Shown: positions 24,943-34,338 of the stretch, piece after piece
Layout of the letters: each line of letters starts with the position of its first letter
How positions within the stretch are numbered: position 1 is the stretch's first letter
From: an uncultured Roseburia sp.
GTDB lineage: Bacteria; Bacillota; Clostridia; Lachnospirales; Lachnospiraceae
Assembly (NCBI GenBank): GCA_947246475.1
Contig: CAMXSH010000012.1
Location: forward strand, 1 to 47,986
Direction: 5' to 3'
DNA: 47,986 bases
The notes under the pieces: generated by a model
The model's input: only the letters and a program-made list of their open reading frames with translations
The model's database searches: none
What the model was told of the DNA's origin: nothing
Position numbers and translations under genes: made by a program

Positions 24943-26415
24943 CTATTCGTCTTCCTTTTGTTCCATAAGATATTCCCGGGTCCTGTTCTTCTTATCTCTC
25001 GAGACCATGTGATACTCCGTAAACAATTTTCTGGTCGCATCTACCAGAGGTTGTTTGCCGATAAACAAATACACTTTCTTATAATTTTTTACAATTTCCT
25101 GGAAATTATTATCATGTTGAGAAATTACCTTTGGCATGACTCCGTAAAAACCTTCAAAATACATCTCTATCCCGGCGCGGACATAGGAATTATCCGTCGT
25201 CACAACAATGACACCCTCGTCTGTAATGTCACTCTGCTTTGCCAGTGCCCCCACGGAGCTGCAATAAGATATTTTCTGTTCCTGATGAAGTTCTGTCAGA
25301 AGCAGAGTTCCATTCTGCACTGCCAGAACAAGAGCAATCCCCTGGCATAGTGCTATAAATTCCCGATTTCTTCCCCTGCCTGTGATCAGTCCCCATACCC
25401 AGAGTACCCCCCATGCCATTATCAGATAGCAGAAAGGCAGCAGGCCAATAAAGTAGCGGTCATAAAAGATTCCACCAGCAGGATTGATTACTGTACTATA
25501 AAGATACATGATGGCTGGCACTGAGATCACAAGCCCGGGAAGATAAAGCTTTTCCGCATCTTCTTTATAAATAAATTTTCCAGAACGGCACTTTGCCGCA
25601 AAACAGACAAGGCACCCTGCGCTCCCCAGACAAAGAGTCCAGAGCTGAAACTCATTTTCACTGCACAAAAAGCGAAGGAGATCAAATAGTGCCTTCAGAT
25701 CTGGCGGCTGGATCCAGAATTCTGTAATACTTCTCGTGTGATTGATGAAAACCAGCAGCAGCCAGGGCGCAAATCCTGCACCCGCTGCAAAATATGGATA
25801 GCTTTTTTTGAAACTCTGCTTTTTGGCGATGACAAAGATCATCTCCAAAAGAAAAAGCACCCCTGCTATCACACAGCCATAATAATGGGAGTACAAAAGC
25901 AAAAGTAAAGATATTGCAAAAAAAATATTTCCTTTTTTCCCTGAACTTCGGATCCGTTTTGCCAAGGCAAAAACCAGAAGGGACGCCGACAAAAAATACA
26001 GGGAATACGAACGAAATTCGTATCCGGCATGCAAGATCAGCACCGAAGAGGCTGCCGACAGGATCCCTGCCAATAATCCAAGCTTTTTGCCCCCCAGCTC
26101 CCTGCCAGCAAGGGCAGTAAAAAAAATACCAGCAGCGGTAAATCCTTCCGACACCAGCAGCAGCCAGCGAAAAGAAAATGGAACCACAGCTCTCCATATC
26201 CATACTATGACAGCATACAGAGGAGGTGTATAATCTTTTAACTGCATATAAGAACGAAGTACCTCTCCGAGCCCCTTATCCGGTCCCACAAGCCCAAGCT
26301 GATAGACTTCATCATACCAGAACTCCTGAATCCCGGAATATGCCAGCATGCCCCCAAAAGCCAGTACAGCAATGACCACATAGGCACAACTGCAGAACTT
26401 ATCTTTTTTCTCCAT
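24943..26415 (-). CDS. GT39/ArnT-like GT-C glycosyltransferase
   Basis: A 490-aa membrane protein with around ten hydrophobic segments. The first extracytoplasmic loop contains EFWYDEVYQ with the acidic pair Asp35-Glu36, where GT-C enzymes bind the lipid-linked donor, and LKDYTPPLYAV follows, as in the PMT/ArnT (GT39, PF13231-like) group. A soluble tail of about 100 residues is exposed. Such enzymes take a sugar from polyprenyl phosphate and add it to a polymer outside. It lies in an unbroken leftward run with the GtrB-like gene and GtrA. Acceptor and sugar are unknown. Confidence 0.72.
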   Translation of the reverse strand: MEKKDKFCSCAYVVIAVLAFGGMLAYSGIQEFWYDEVYQLGLVGPDKGLGEVLRSYMQLKDYTPPLYAVIVWIWRAVVPFSFRWLLLVSEGFTAAGIFFTALAGRELGGKKLGLLAGILSAASSVLILHAGYEFRSYSLYFLSASLLVFALAKRIRSSGKKGNIFFAISLLLLLYSHYYGCVIAGVLFLLEMIFVIAKKQSFKKSYPYFAAGAGFAPWLLLVFINHTRSITEFWIQPPDLKALFDLLRFLCSENEFQLWTLCLGSAGCLVCFAAKCRSGKFIYKEDAEKLYLPGLVISVPAIMYLYSTVINPAGGIFYDRYFIGLLPFCYLIMAWGVLWVWGLITGRGRNREFIALCQGIALVLAVQNGTLLLTELHQEQKISYCSSVGALAKQSDITDEGVIVVTTDNSYVRAGIEMYFEGFYGVMPKVISQHDNNFQEIVKNYKKVYLFIGKQPLVDATRKLFTEYHMVSRDKKNRTREYLMEQKEDE

Positions 26416-26452
26416 AAATTTTCCTCATAATAATCCTAAGCAAAACCTGTTT

Positions 26453-27898
26453 TTATAGAAAACAGATCAGCAGGGAATATGCCATAAACCCGATGGCGGG
26501 AAGAACTCTGCACCAGACAGCATATCTCTCCCATTTTCTCATTTTCTCTGCCGCCCCGCACATATTCTTCCGCTTCATGCAGTCATAAGCAAATACACCA
26601 ATCATCCCCAGTACAACGCCGCAAAGAAGGGATGAATAGATATCTATTGGTATATCCGGGAATTTCCTCAGCAGCACTTTGTGTATCATATAATTCTTGT
26701 TGATTTCAAGCCCAAGAAGCTTCGGAATAACACCTCCATTGAGCATTCTCACATCATAATTATGAAGCCAGCCCAGCGCTGTCACAACAATGATAAGCAA
26801 AGAAAACAGGCATTCAAAAATACATGTTATACGAATATTGCATGTATACAAAAGCATCAAGGTGCCAAAAGGAACCACCAGTACCATCCAGTTCGGATGC
26901 CACTGGACAAACATCACAAAGGCTCCCATCACCATAAAGGGAAGGGCAAATACAAGTTCCCATCTTACCTTCCGGATCATGTAGGCAGCTGTACAGATCA
27001 GTACAAAAGCTACGATAAAATAACTTACAGTAGAATCATAACAATTTCTCTTAAAAGCAAACCCCACACCAAAAAATCTTCCAATAAAACCATAGGTTTC
27101 ACTCATAAACTTCTGTGTCTCCTGATATCCTGGATCAAAACCATACACCACACTCTGCAGGAGGATACCAAACATCACCCCAGCAGCGTCCCGGAGCAGA
27201 TAAAGAATTCTCTTTTCACGGAGAAGCAGAATCGGGATGATGCCCAGAAGCACGAAAGGCTTATAGGAAGCTGCCAGCATAAAAAACAACAGCTCCAGCC
27301 AGTGATTCCCTTTTGCCATATATTTAATACCGAGAAGCAGAAATAAAATTGAAAAAATATCAAGATGGGAAATAATGATGGATGCAAACAGAAATACCGG
27401 GGATGTCAAAAAGCAAAGGGCAGTCCATCCGGCATCCTTTTCATCTGATTTCAAGATCTTGCCGATATCAAACACAATTTTTGACATATAGATCATGATA
27501 GCCGCAAAGGCAGCTTTCACCACCGCCTCATACACAAGAAAAGAAACCGACAGATCAAAAAGACGGTCAAAAATATATACTGGCAGGCAGATCAATCCAA
27601 CCGTTGCATAATTAATGATGGAATAATTGGCTCCTGCCAGAAGCGTCTTGGGCCAGGCATTGCTGTAATGCCCCGACAACGCCAGTTCATTGATCTCGCT
27701 GTAATAACGAAAGAGTTTTCCATGAAATAAACAATCATTAAAATCCAGCGACTGTGTGACCGTCAGCTTAAAGTCCTTAGTAAAACAAAACATAAAGGCC
27801 GCAGCGATTACGATCAGGGCGCCCAGGATATATTCTGCCCGGTAAGGACCAGCTGTCACTTGATTAAAATCATTAAAGTACTTTTTGATCTTCTGCAT
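26453..27898 (-). CDS. Polytopic membrane protein, probable GT-C transferase
   Basis: About 481 aa with ten or more membrane helices and no soluble domain. The early loop SLDFNDCLFHGKLFRYYSEI carries acidic and basic residues near the membrane, and ISHLDIFSILFLLLG is reminiscent of the DUF2029/GT87 mannosyltransferase group, so a GT-C role is likely but not proven. The start at 27898 (MQKIKKYFN) is preferred because GGAGG lies 5 nt before it; the frame also opens at 27916, which overlaps the previous stop. No catalytic residue can be assigned with confidence. Confidence 0.6.
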   Translation of the reverse strand: MQKIKKYFNDFNQVTAGPYRAEYILGALIVIAAAFMFCFTKDFKLTVTQSLDFNDCLFHGKLFRYYSEINELALSGHYSNAWPKTLLAGANYSIINYATVGLICLPVYIFDRLFDLSVSFLVYEAVVKAAFAAIMIYMSKIVFDIGKILKSDEKDAGWTALCFLTSPVFLFASIIISHLDIFSILFLLLGIKYMAKGNHWLELLFFMLAASYKPFVLLGIIPILLLREKRILYLLRDAAGVMFGILLQSVVYGFDPGYQETQKFMSETYGFIGRFFGVGFAFKRNCYDSTVSYFIVAFVLICTAAYMIRKVRWELVFALPFMVMGAFVMFVQWHPNWMVLVVPFGTLMLLYTCNIRITCIFECLFSLLIIVVTALGWLHNYDVRMLNGGVIPKLLGLEINKNYMIHKVLLRKFPDIPIDIYSSLLCGVVLGMIGVFAYDCMKRKNMCGAAEKMRKWERYAVWCRVLPAIGFMAYSLLICFL

Positions 27899-27915
27899 AG
27901 TTTCCTCCACTTGCA

Positions 27916-30066
27916 CTATTGTAAATACGTCACTGTCATCTTCTTCACGAAAATTCCCCGGTCTTCTTCTGAACCATTTTGTTTCACCTTAAATATGTTA
28001 TCTGTGTCCAAAAACAGCCAGTTTACACCAATACGCCGTTTCTCATCAACGGTTTCCTTCAGCTCCGTATCAAATGAAACAGTACCGGACTGCTTATTAT
28101 TGATACTCAGCTTTTTGCTGCCGTTGACTTTAACCGTGGTCTTTCCTCTCTTTTTACCCGCTTCATACTCCAGGGTAATGCGCACTTTTTTCGCTCCACC
28201 GGAATAGAGGCGCAGTACGCTCTGTTTGGTAGTCCACATTCCCTCTTCTCCATAATCCGGCAGATTCCATCCGTTGTGGGCAAACTGTCTCGCCTGACCA
28301 GTATACGAAAAGTCCATCTCCAGATAAGGATCTTCTTTGCTGATATATACATCATTGTAAGGCTTCAGGCCTTCCACTGGGTTTTTCAGAGCAAGGATCA
28401 GATTATCAGCCATATACAGATGACACCGGTCTTTAAATTTATGGGCATTAACATAGTCAGTGATATAAACTGTGTCCTCCGCCAGCTGATTTTCCTCAAA
28501 CACCTTTTTGTTTTTCTGGTCTTCCTGCTTCGCCAGCTTGTCCTTATAATAACGGGACATATAAAAATAATTCATATCCATGTTAAAATACGATGCCTTC
28601 GTGCCAATCTGAAGCATATGATAAAAGCCGCAGGAATCCAGCGGATAATACACGATATGACGATAATTTCCAAGTTGGGTTGTCCAAAAAGCGTCCTTCG
28701 CATAAATATCCTCTTCTACCGATTCCCCGGTATACTGACTGTGAATCTTCACGATAGGTTTTGCCAGGTCAGCGATCTGAAGGCAGACGCACACCAGCAG
28801 TATTATTTTCTGAAGTCTTTTGTCATGAATAAACCGGGTGATCACATACAATCCCAGCAGCATCAGCAGATACATAATCACCCACATAAATCTGCCGGAA
28901 GAACGGATCACGGCAAGCAGTTCCAGCAGTTTATCCGGGATATATACCCACATTACCATCCGGCTGCCAAAATAGACCGAGGCCGTAAGCGCCAGCAGCC
29001 AGAATACAATCACTACTACCGCCAGGGCGATCACACCAGCTCTGTGCCTGCGGTATTTATCCAAAAGACATCTCCTGGCAGCCAGGACTCCGCCAAGCTT
29101 TACGATCTTTACCACCAGCAGCACAGCGCAGACCAGGTACAGTAAGAGGATCCCCAGCCCGAGATAGGAAAAACCTTCATACTGACCGGAATGCCAGGGT
29201 AATTTGTGTAAAAATGAAGAATAATTAAATGGATTTACCAGCGCATTGATATTGGCAGAATACAGACCAAAACCTCCCGCCGTGGACTTCAAGATATTGG
29301 TAAACCCTCCTACCACATAAAATGCAGCCAGCGAACATATCATAAAACTGGAAAATACAATCACCAGCCGTTTCCAGTCTTTATACTTCAAGAGATAGTG
29401 CAGGAGATAGCCGCACATGATCCCTCCCACCATAAAAATAATGTACATCTGGATCAGTATGCACAGAACACCGAGAACGCTAAATGCCAAAGCTGCTTTC
29501 CAATACTTTTCAAAAGTTTCTTTATACATCCAGATCCCGAGTGCCGCCAGAATCAAAAAGTGAGCCGCCAGAGAGGTATGTCTGGAATCTTCCGATAACA
29601 GACCAAATAATCTCTGGAGAACTGGTGTGGAAAGAATAAAAAAGATCGTTCCAAAAAGACCAAATAACCTGTTTCTGTTAATTTTTGCAACCAACAGCGC
29701 TCCGATCCCGCCATTGAGCATAAAACACATCAGGCCAAAAAGCCCAAAATACTGAAATGTCTCTGGTAAAATCGGAGAAAAGAGTTTGAAAAATATAGCA
29801 AATAATGGAATAGAATCCGTATAGAGTACGCTGACATGATACGGATAGGTAAGACCATTATGCATACCGATAGGAAATGTCCAGTCGGCATTCCTGAAAA
29901 ATTTCCATCCGATGTAATGCTGCTGAAGATCCCTGCCTGTTAAAAGCCAAGAATCATTTGTGACATTTAAAACATCGAAGCCGTATATAATAACAAAAAA
30001 TACAGCTCCCAGCAACATTCCCAGTAAAAAACTCTCAAGCCAATGCTTTCTTTTTCTTATCTTCAT
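27916..30066 (-). CDS. DUF6311-like large membrane protein, probable GT-C transferase
   Basis: A 716-aa protein with roughly twelve membrane segments followed by a C-terminal soluble region of about 250 residues rich in beta-like sequence. Features I associate with the DUF6311 group are RDLQQHYIGWKFFRNADW, then FPIGMHNGLTYPYHVS, YTDSIPLFAIFFK and FQYFGLFGLMCFMLNGG. Such proteins occur in polysaccharide loci with GtrB-like genes and are thought to be glycosyltransferases. The adjacent upstream gene (25 nt away) is GtrB-like, supporting a donor-acceptor pair. The ribosome site is weak (GAGAGAG). Biochemical role is inferred only. Confidence 0.68.
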   Translation of the reverse strand: MKIRKRKHWLESFLLGMLLGAVFFVIIYGFDVLNVTNDSWLLTGRDLQQHYIGWKFFRNADWTFPIGMHNGLTYPYHVSVLYTDSIPLFAIFFKLFSPILPETFQYFGLFGLMCFMLNGGIGALLVAKINRNRLFGLFGTIFFILSTPVLQRLFGLLSEDSRHTSLAAHFLILAALGIWMYKETFEKYWKAALAFSVLGVLCILIQMYIIFMVGGIMCGYLLHYLLKYKDWKRLVIVFSSFMICSLAAFYVVGGFTNILKSTAGGFGLYSANINALVNPFNYSSFLHKLPWHSGQYEGFSYLGLGILLLYLVCAVLLVVKIVKLGGVLAARRCLLDKYRRHRAGVIALAVVVIVFWLLALTASVYFGSRMVMWVYIPDKLLELLAVIRSSGRFMWVIMYLLMLLGLYVITRFIHDKRLQKIILLVCVCLQIADLAKPIVKIHSQYTGESVEEDIYAKDAFWTTQLGNYRHIVYYPLDSCGFYHMLQIGTKASYFNMDMNYFYMSRYYKDKLAKQEDQKNKKVFEENQLAEDTVYITDYVNAHKFKDRCHLYMADNLILALKNPVEGLKPYNDVYISKEDPYLEMDFSYTGQARQFAHNGWNLPDYGEEGMWTTKQSVLRLYSGGAKKVRITLEYEAGKKRGKTTVKVNGSKKLSINNKQSGTVSFDTELKETVDEKRRIGVNWLFLDTDNIFKVKQNGSEEDRGIFVKKMTVTYLQ

Positions 30067-30091
30067 ACTCTATACTCTCTCTCTAAACCAT

Positions 30092-31054
30092 CTACTTTTT
30101 CTCTTCTAATTCTGCCTTGTCAAAATTCACCCGCTCCTCCTCTATAACAAGAGGCCTTCTTGTCACTCTGGAACTGATATTCATGATATACTCTCCCAGC
30201 AGGCCTATGAAGAACAGCTGAATCGAACCAAATATAAAAATGCCTAAAAGTATCGGTGTCATACCCGCCACGAAACGCTCCCAGAAAACCAGTTTCATAA
30301 CCAGATAAACCAATGCAACCAGTATACTTATCCCTGACAGGATAAAGCCCAGGATTGTAGCGATCCGCATGCCGACTTTAGTATAGGAAGTGAAACTGAG
30401 CATTGCAGCATCGTACAGACTATACCAGTTATTATGGGTTTTTCCCGCACGGCGTCTCTCCTGCTGGTACTCGATATCCTTTCTCTTATAACCAAGCTCG
30501 GCCACGATTCCCCGTAAAAAAGGAGTGGGATCATCCAATTCCCTGAGCACATCGATAAACTCTTTATCATAGAGACCAAATCCAGTAAAATGTTCGATCT
30601 GTTCCACACTGGACATCCTCTTGATCAGCTTATAATAACAGCTCCGAAGGAAATACATGATCTTATTTTCCTTGCTCTTGGACTTGATGCCGATAACGAT
30701 CTTATTGCCCTGTTCCCATTCATGCACCAGCCTGGGGATCATATAAATAGGATCCTGAAAATCTGCACACATCAATATCGTACATTCACCATTGGTCTGC
30801 AGCAGGCCATAATACGGGGAATTAAACTGCCCAAAGTTTTTCGCATTAAAAATAGCGCGGATCTTGGGATTCCCTGCACACAGTCCCCGGATCTTCTCCC
30901 GTGTCCGGTCATTGGAATCATTATCAATAAACACAAGCTCATAATCATACTGGGGAAGATTTTTCCCTATCTCTTCTATGATCGCCTCGCTCAATGGTTC
31001 TACGTTTTCCTCTTCGTTGTACGTCGGTACAAGTATACTGATTACTTTTTTCAT
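30092..31054 (-). CDS. GtrB-like polyprenyl-phosphate glycosyltransferase
   Basis: A 320-aa GT2 enzyme of the GtrB/DPM1 group. The GT-A part has SILVPTYNEEENV, FIDNDSNDRT and MCADFQDP; a DxD-like CADFQD stands where many relatives have DADLQD, so the first Asp is replaced by Cys. Two membrane helices near the C-terminus lead to LGEYIMNISSRVTRRP. It loads a sugar onto undecaprenyl phosphate. It follows ddhC by 15 nt, so its likely donor is the CDP-dideoxyhexose made by the preceding genes. GGAG precedes the start by 7 nt. Confidence 0.85.
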   Translation of the reverse strand: MKKVISILVPTYNEEENVEPLSEAIIEEIGKNLPQYDYELVFIDNDSNDRTREKIRGLCAGNPKIRAIFNAKNFGQFNSPYYGLLQTNGECTILMCADFQDPIYMIPRLVHEWEQGNKIVIGIKSKSKENKIMYFLRSCYYKLIKRMSSVEQIEHFTGFGLYDKEFIDVLRELDDPTPFLRGIVAELGYKRKDIEYQQERRRAGKTHNNWYSLYDAAMLSFTSYTKVGMRIATILGFILSGISILVALVYLVMKLVFWERFVAGMTPILLGIFIFGSIQLFFIGLLGEYIMNISSRVTRRPLVIEEERVNFDKAELEEKK

Positions 31055-31069
31055 AATTTCTCCATTCTG

Positions 31070-32410
31070 TTACTGCTGCAAAGCTTCTTTGATCACCTTT
31101 GCCATATAATCGATCTTCGCATCTGTCATGCCCGGATATACTCCCAGCCAGAATGTATCTTTCATAATCCGGTCCGTCACCGCAAGATCACCGACCACAC
31201 GATAGCCTTTGCCAGATGCACGGAACTCATCAAAACATGGCTGTTTTACGATATTGCCTGCAAACAGCATACGGGTCTGCACACCATGGTCTTCAATATA
31301 CTGAACAACTTTATTTTTATCCACGCCCTCGCGGCAGGTAAGCAGGAATCCAAACCAGCTTGGCTTGGAATTCGGACATGCTTCCGGAAGGATCAGTTTA
31401 TCTTCCACATCCTCCAATGCCTTTCTCAGACGGTCAAAGTTATGTCTTCTCTTTTCCACAAAAGTAGGGAATTTTTCCAGCTGCGCACATCCCACTGCCG
31501 CCTGCATATCTGTTGCCTTCAGATTGTATCCGAAATGGGAATATACATACTTGTGGTCATAGCCCAGGGGAAGTTCACCATACTGTTTATCAAAACGGTG
31601 TCCGCACATATTATCCCTGCCGGAAGGACACACGCAGTCTCTTCCCCAGTCTCTCAGCGAACGAACCGCCTTATGGATCAGCGGATTATTGGTATAAACA
31701 GCTCCTCCCTCTCCCATTGTCATATGATGCGGTGGATAGAAGCTGGAAGTTCCCACGTCACCGATGGTTCCTGTAAACTTCTCTTCTCCATTGATGGTAT
31801 ACTTAGAACCAAGAGCATCGCAGTTGTCCTCAACCAGCCACAGCCCATGCTTATCACAGAATTCGCGGATGGAACCCAGATCCCATGGATTTCCCAGTGT
31901 ATGGGCGATCATGATCGCCTTCGTCTTATCAGAAAGTGCCTCTTCAAGCATGGAAGCATCCATATTGTACTGCGGAATGGTCATATCTACAAATACCGGC
32001 ACGGCGCCGTACTGGATAATCGGTGCAATGGTGGTCGGAAATCCGGCTGCCACAGTGATCACTTCATCTCCCGGCATGATCCTGCGGTCCCCCATCAAAG
32101 GGGAGGTAAGCGCCATAAAAGCCAGAAGGTTCGCAGAAGAACCAGAATTTACCAGAGAACAATGTTTGATTCCCAGATACTGCGCAAATTCTTTTTCAAA
32201 TTTATCCGTATAACGGCCGGAAGTAAGCCAGAATTCCAGTGAACTGTCTACTAGATTTACCATCTCCTCGTGTCCATAATATCTGGACGCGTAAGGAATA
32301 CGGTCTCCCTCCTCAAATGGCTTTTCCTGATTGTGGTATTTATCACAATACTCTTTTACCTGCTCTAAGATACTCTCCCTTGCCTGTGCCTCATTCATAT
32401 TTTCAAACAT
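31070..32410 (-). CDS. ddhC: CDP-4-keto-6-deoxyglucose 3-dehydrase (E1, RfbH type)
   Basis: A 446-aa PMP/PLP enzyme with a 2Fe-2S cluster that removes the C-3 hydroxyl of CDP-4-keto-6-deoxyglucose. The PLP lysine of ordinary aminotransferases is replaced by His228 in SFYPPHHMTMGEGG, the hallmark of this family. The iron-sulfur cysteines follow the known pattern: Cys197, then Cys259-x-Cys261-x7-Cys269. The enzyme needs a reductase (DdhD/E3), which is absent here and must be encoded elsewhere or replaced by a housekeeping ferredoxin-type reductase. The start at 32410 has AAAGGAA 8 nt upstream; the frame to 32428 has none. Confidence 0.93.
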   Translation of the reverse strand: MFENMNEAQARESILEQVKEYCDKYHNQEKPFEEGDRIPYASRYYGHEEMVNLVDSSLEFWLTSGRYTDKFEKEFAQYLGIKHCSLVNSGSSANLLAFMALTSPLMGDRRIMPGDEVITVAAGFPTTIAPIIQYGAVPVFVDMTIPQYNMDASMLEEALSDKTKAIMIAHTLGNPWDLGSIREFCDKHGLWLVEDNCDALGSKYTINGEEKFTGTIGDVGTSSFYPPHHMTMGEGGAVYTNNPLIHKAVRSLRDWGRDCVCPSGRDNMCGHRFDKQYGELPLGYDHKYVYSHFGYNLKATDMQAAVGCAQLEKFPTFVEKRRHNFDRLRKALEDVEDKLILPEACPNSKPSWFGFLLTCREGVDKNKVVQYIEDHGVQTRMLFAGNIVKQPCFDEFRASGKGYRVVGDLAVTDRIMKDTFWLGVYPGMTDAKIDYMAKVIKEALQQ

Positions 32411-32442
32411 AATATCATTTCCTTTCACTTCCGTTTTTATCT

Positions 32443-33495
32443 TTATTTACCAACAAACTCCTGGATCTGACGATCCATCACATCCGCGATATTCTCACCG
32501 GCAAACCACGCCTTGGTCCACTCCACCGTCTTATCCAGAGCTTCCGAAACAGACCACGTCGTCTTCCATCCAAAGGTTTTCTTAAGTTTGGAACAGTCCA
32601 GCTTAAGGAAACCTGCCTCATGGGGGCCTCCATCATACTGATCGATCCACTTGAGACCCTCTCCCCATTTTTCCACAAACATTTCTACCAGATCTCCCGT
32701 GGTAACACAGTCCACCTCATCTGGTCCTACATTATAGTATCCCTGAAGCTCGTGATTCTCATACTGCTCTTTTACGATCATCAGATACGCGATCACCGGC
32801 TCCAGCACATGCTGATAGGGCCTGGTAGAAAAAGGATTTCTTATAATGATATCTTTCTTTTGCTCTGCCGCCCTGACACAGTCCGGGATAATACGGTCAT
32901 TGGCAAAATCACCGCCTCCTATGACATTACCTGCCCTTGCGGTAGATACCGCTACCCGGTCGTCGGTAAAAAAGGAATTTTTATAACTGTGAGTCACCAG
33001 TTCGGAACAGGATTTACTGTTGGAATAGGGATCGTACCCATCCAGAGGCTCGTTTTCCCGGTATCCCCACTCCCACTCTCTGTTCTCATAGACCTTATCT
33101 GTGGTAACGTTCAAAAAACTCTTTACACAGTCATTCTGTCTCACGCATTCACATATATTTACGGTTCCCATCACATTCGTCTCATAAGTATAGACCGGTT
33201 CCTTATAAGAATCCCGGACGATGGGCTGTGCGGCGAGATGGATCACGATCTCTGGGGCAGATTCACGAAATACTTCAGAGAGCTTATCCAGATCCCTGAT
33301 ATCTGCGATCACGGAATTCATCTTGTCTTCTATCTCTGCCATGGCAAACAGATTCGGATCCGTCGGCGGTTCCAGAGAATATCCAGTCACCTCTGCTCCG
33401 GCTCCGATCAGGGTGCGGCACATCCACGTCCCTTTAAAACCAGTATGGCCTGTCACCAGAACCTTTTTTCCTTTAAAAAACGATAAATCGATCAT
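32443..33495 (-). CDS. ddhB: CDP-glucose 4,6-dehydratase
   Basis: A 350-aa extended SDR (RfbG/DdhB) giving CDP-4-keto-6-deoxyglucose, the substrate of ddhC. It has VTGHTGFKGTWMC for NAD, HLAAQPIVRDSY, NVTTDKVYEN with the catalytic Thr, YDPYSNSKSCSEL with Tyr and Lys, and RAGNVIGGGDFA. Start 33495 follows GGAGG by 7 nt, and a longer frame overlaps ddhA without support. The order ddhA-ddhB-ddhC is the one seen in Yersinia and Salmonella O-antigen loci. Confidence 0.95.
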   Translation of the reverse strand: MIDLSFFKGKKVLVTGHTGFKGTWMCRTLIGAGAEVTGYSLEPPTDPNLFAMAEIEDKMNSVIADIRDLDKLSEVFRESAPEIVIHLAAQPIVRDSYKEPVYTYETNVMGTVNICECVRQNDCVKSFLNVTTDKVYENREWEWGYRENEPLDGYDPYSNSKSCSELVTHSYKNSFFTDDRVAVSTARAGNVIGGGDFANDRIIPDCVRAAEQKKDIIIRNPFSTRPYQHVLEPVIAYLMIVKEQYENHELQGYYNVGPDEVDCVTTGDLVEMFVEKWGEGLKWIDQYDGGPHEAGFLKLDCSKLKKTFGWKTTWSVSEALDKTVEWTKAWFAGENIADVMDRQIQEFVGK

Positions 33496-33542
33496 ATATT
33501 TTCCTCCATTTTTGCTTTGCAGAGCCGGTACCCTGGAATTTC

Positions 33543-34319
33543 TTAATCCCAGACTTTCCACGGAGCATTTCCGTCAGTCCACATCTCCTCCAGCTTCATC
33601 TTATCTCTCTGAGTATCCATGCACTGCCAGAAACCGTCGTGTTTACGTGATACCAGCTGTCCTTCTTTCGCCAGCATTTCCAAGGGTTTTTTCTCAAAAA
33701 CCGTAGAATCTCCTTCAATGTAATCAAAGATCGCCGGTTCAAGAACCATGTAACCTACATTGATCAGCCCGCCGTCAATATTGGACTTTTCCCGGAATGC
33801 CGTGACAAGACCATTGTCATCTACATCCAGCACACCAAACTGCTGTCCTACATTATAGGAACTCATGGTAGCGATCTTACCATGTGCCTTATGAAATTCA
33901 ATGAGCTCTTTGATATTGATATCACTGACACCATCACCATAGGTCAGTAAAAAGGGTTCATCCCCAATATATTTTTTAATTCTTTTAACTCGGCCGCCAG
34001 TCATCGTATTCAGTCCGGTGTCCACGATCGTTACCTTCCATGGTTCTGCTATATTATTGTGAACGATCATCTCGCCACCTCTGGTATAATCAAAGGTGAT
34101 ATCGCTGTTATGAAGAAAATAATCGGCAAACCATTCCTTGATCACATGCTGCTTATAACCGGCACAGATCACAAACTCATCGATGCCATACCAGGCATAG
34201 AGCTTCATGATATGCCATAAAATTGGCTTTTCTCCGATCTCAACCATCGGTTTTGGTTTCAGATAACTCTCCTCGCTGATTCTCGTCCCAAATCCACCTG
34301 CAAGCAAAACTGCCTTCAT
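33543..34319 (-). CDS. ddhA: Glucose-1-phosphate cytidylyltransferase
   Basis: A 258-aa enzyme of the RfbF family that couples CTP to glucose-1-phosphate, the first committed step to CDP-3,6-dideoxyhexoses. AVLLAGGFGTRISEE, KPKPMVEIGEKPILWHIMK, CAGYKQHVIKEWF, LTYGDGVSDI and GFWQCMDTQRD are all family signatures. The match is full length. GGAGG is 8 nt upstream of the start. The phosphosugar mutase in this locus could supply the glucose-1-phosphate. Confidence 0.96.
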   Translation of the reverse strand: MKAVLLAGGFGTRISEESYLKPKPMVEIGEKPILWHIMKLYAWYGIDEFVICAGYKQHVIKEWFADYFLHNSDITFDYTRGGEMIVHNNIAEPWKVTIVDTGLNTMTGGRVKRIKKYIGDEPFLLTYGDGVSDINIKELIEFHKAHGKIATMSSYNVGQQFGVLDVDDNGLVTAFREKSNIDGGLINVGYMVLEPAIFDYIEGDSTVFEKKPLEMLAKEGQLVSRKHDGFWQCMDTQRDKMKLEEMWTDGNAPWKVWD

Positions 34320-34338
34320 TTTTCTTACCTCCTAGTAT

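Noticed and set aside
30590-32242. Plus-strand reading frame of 550 codons
   Set aside because: It runs antisense across the GtrB-like and ddhC genes and has no domain; the minus-strand genes are certain.
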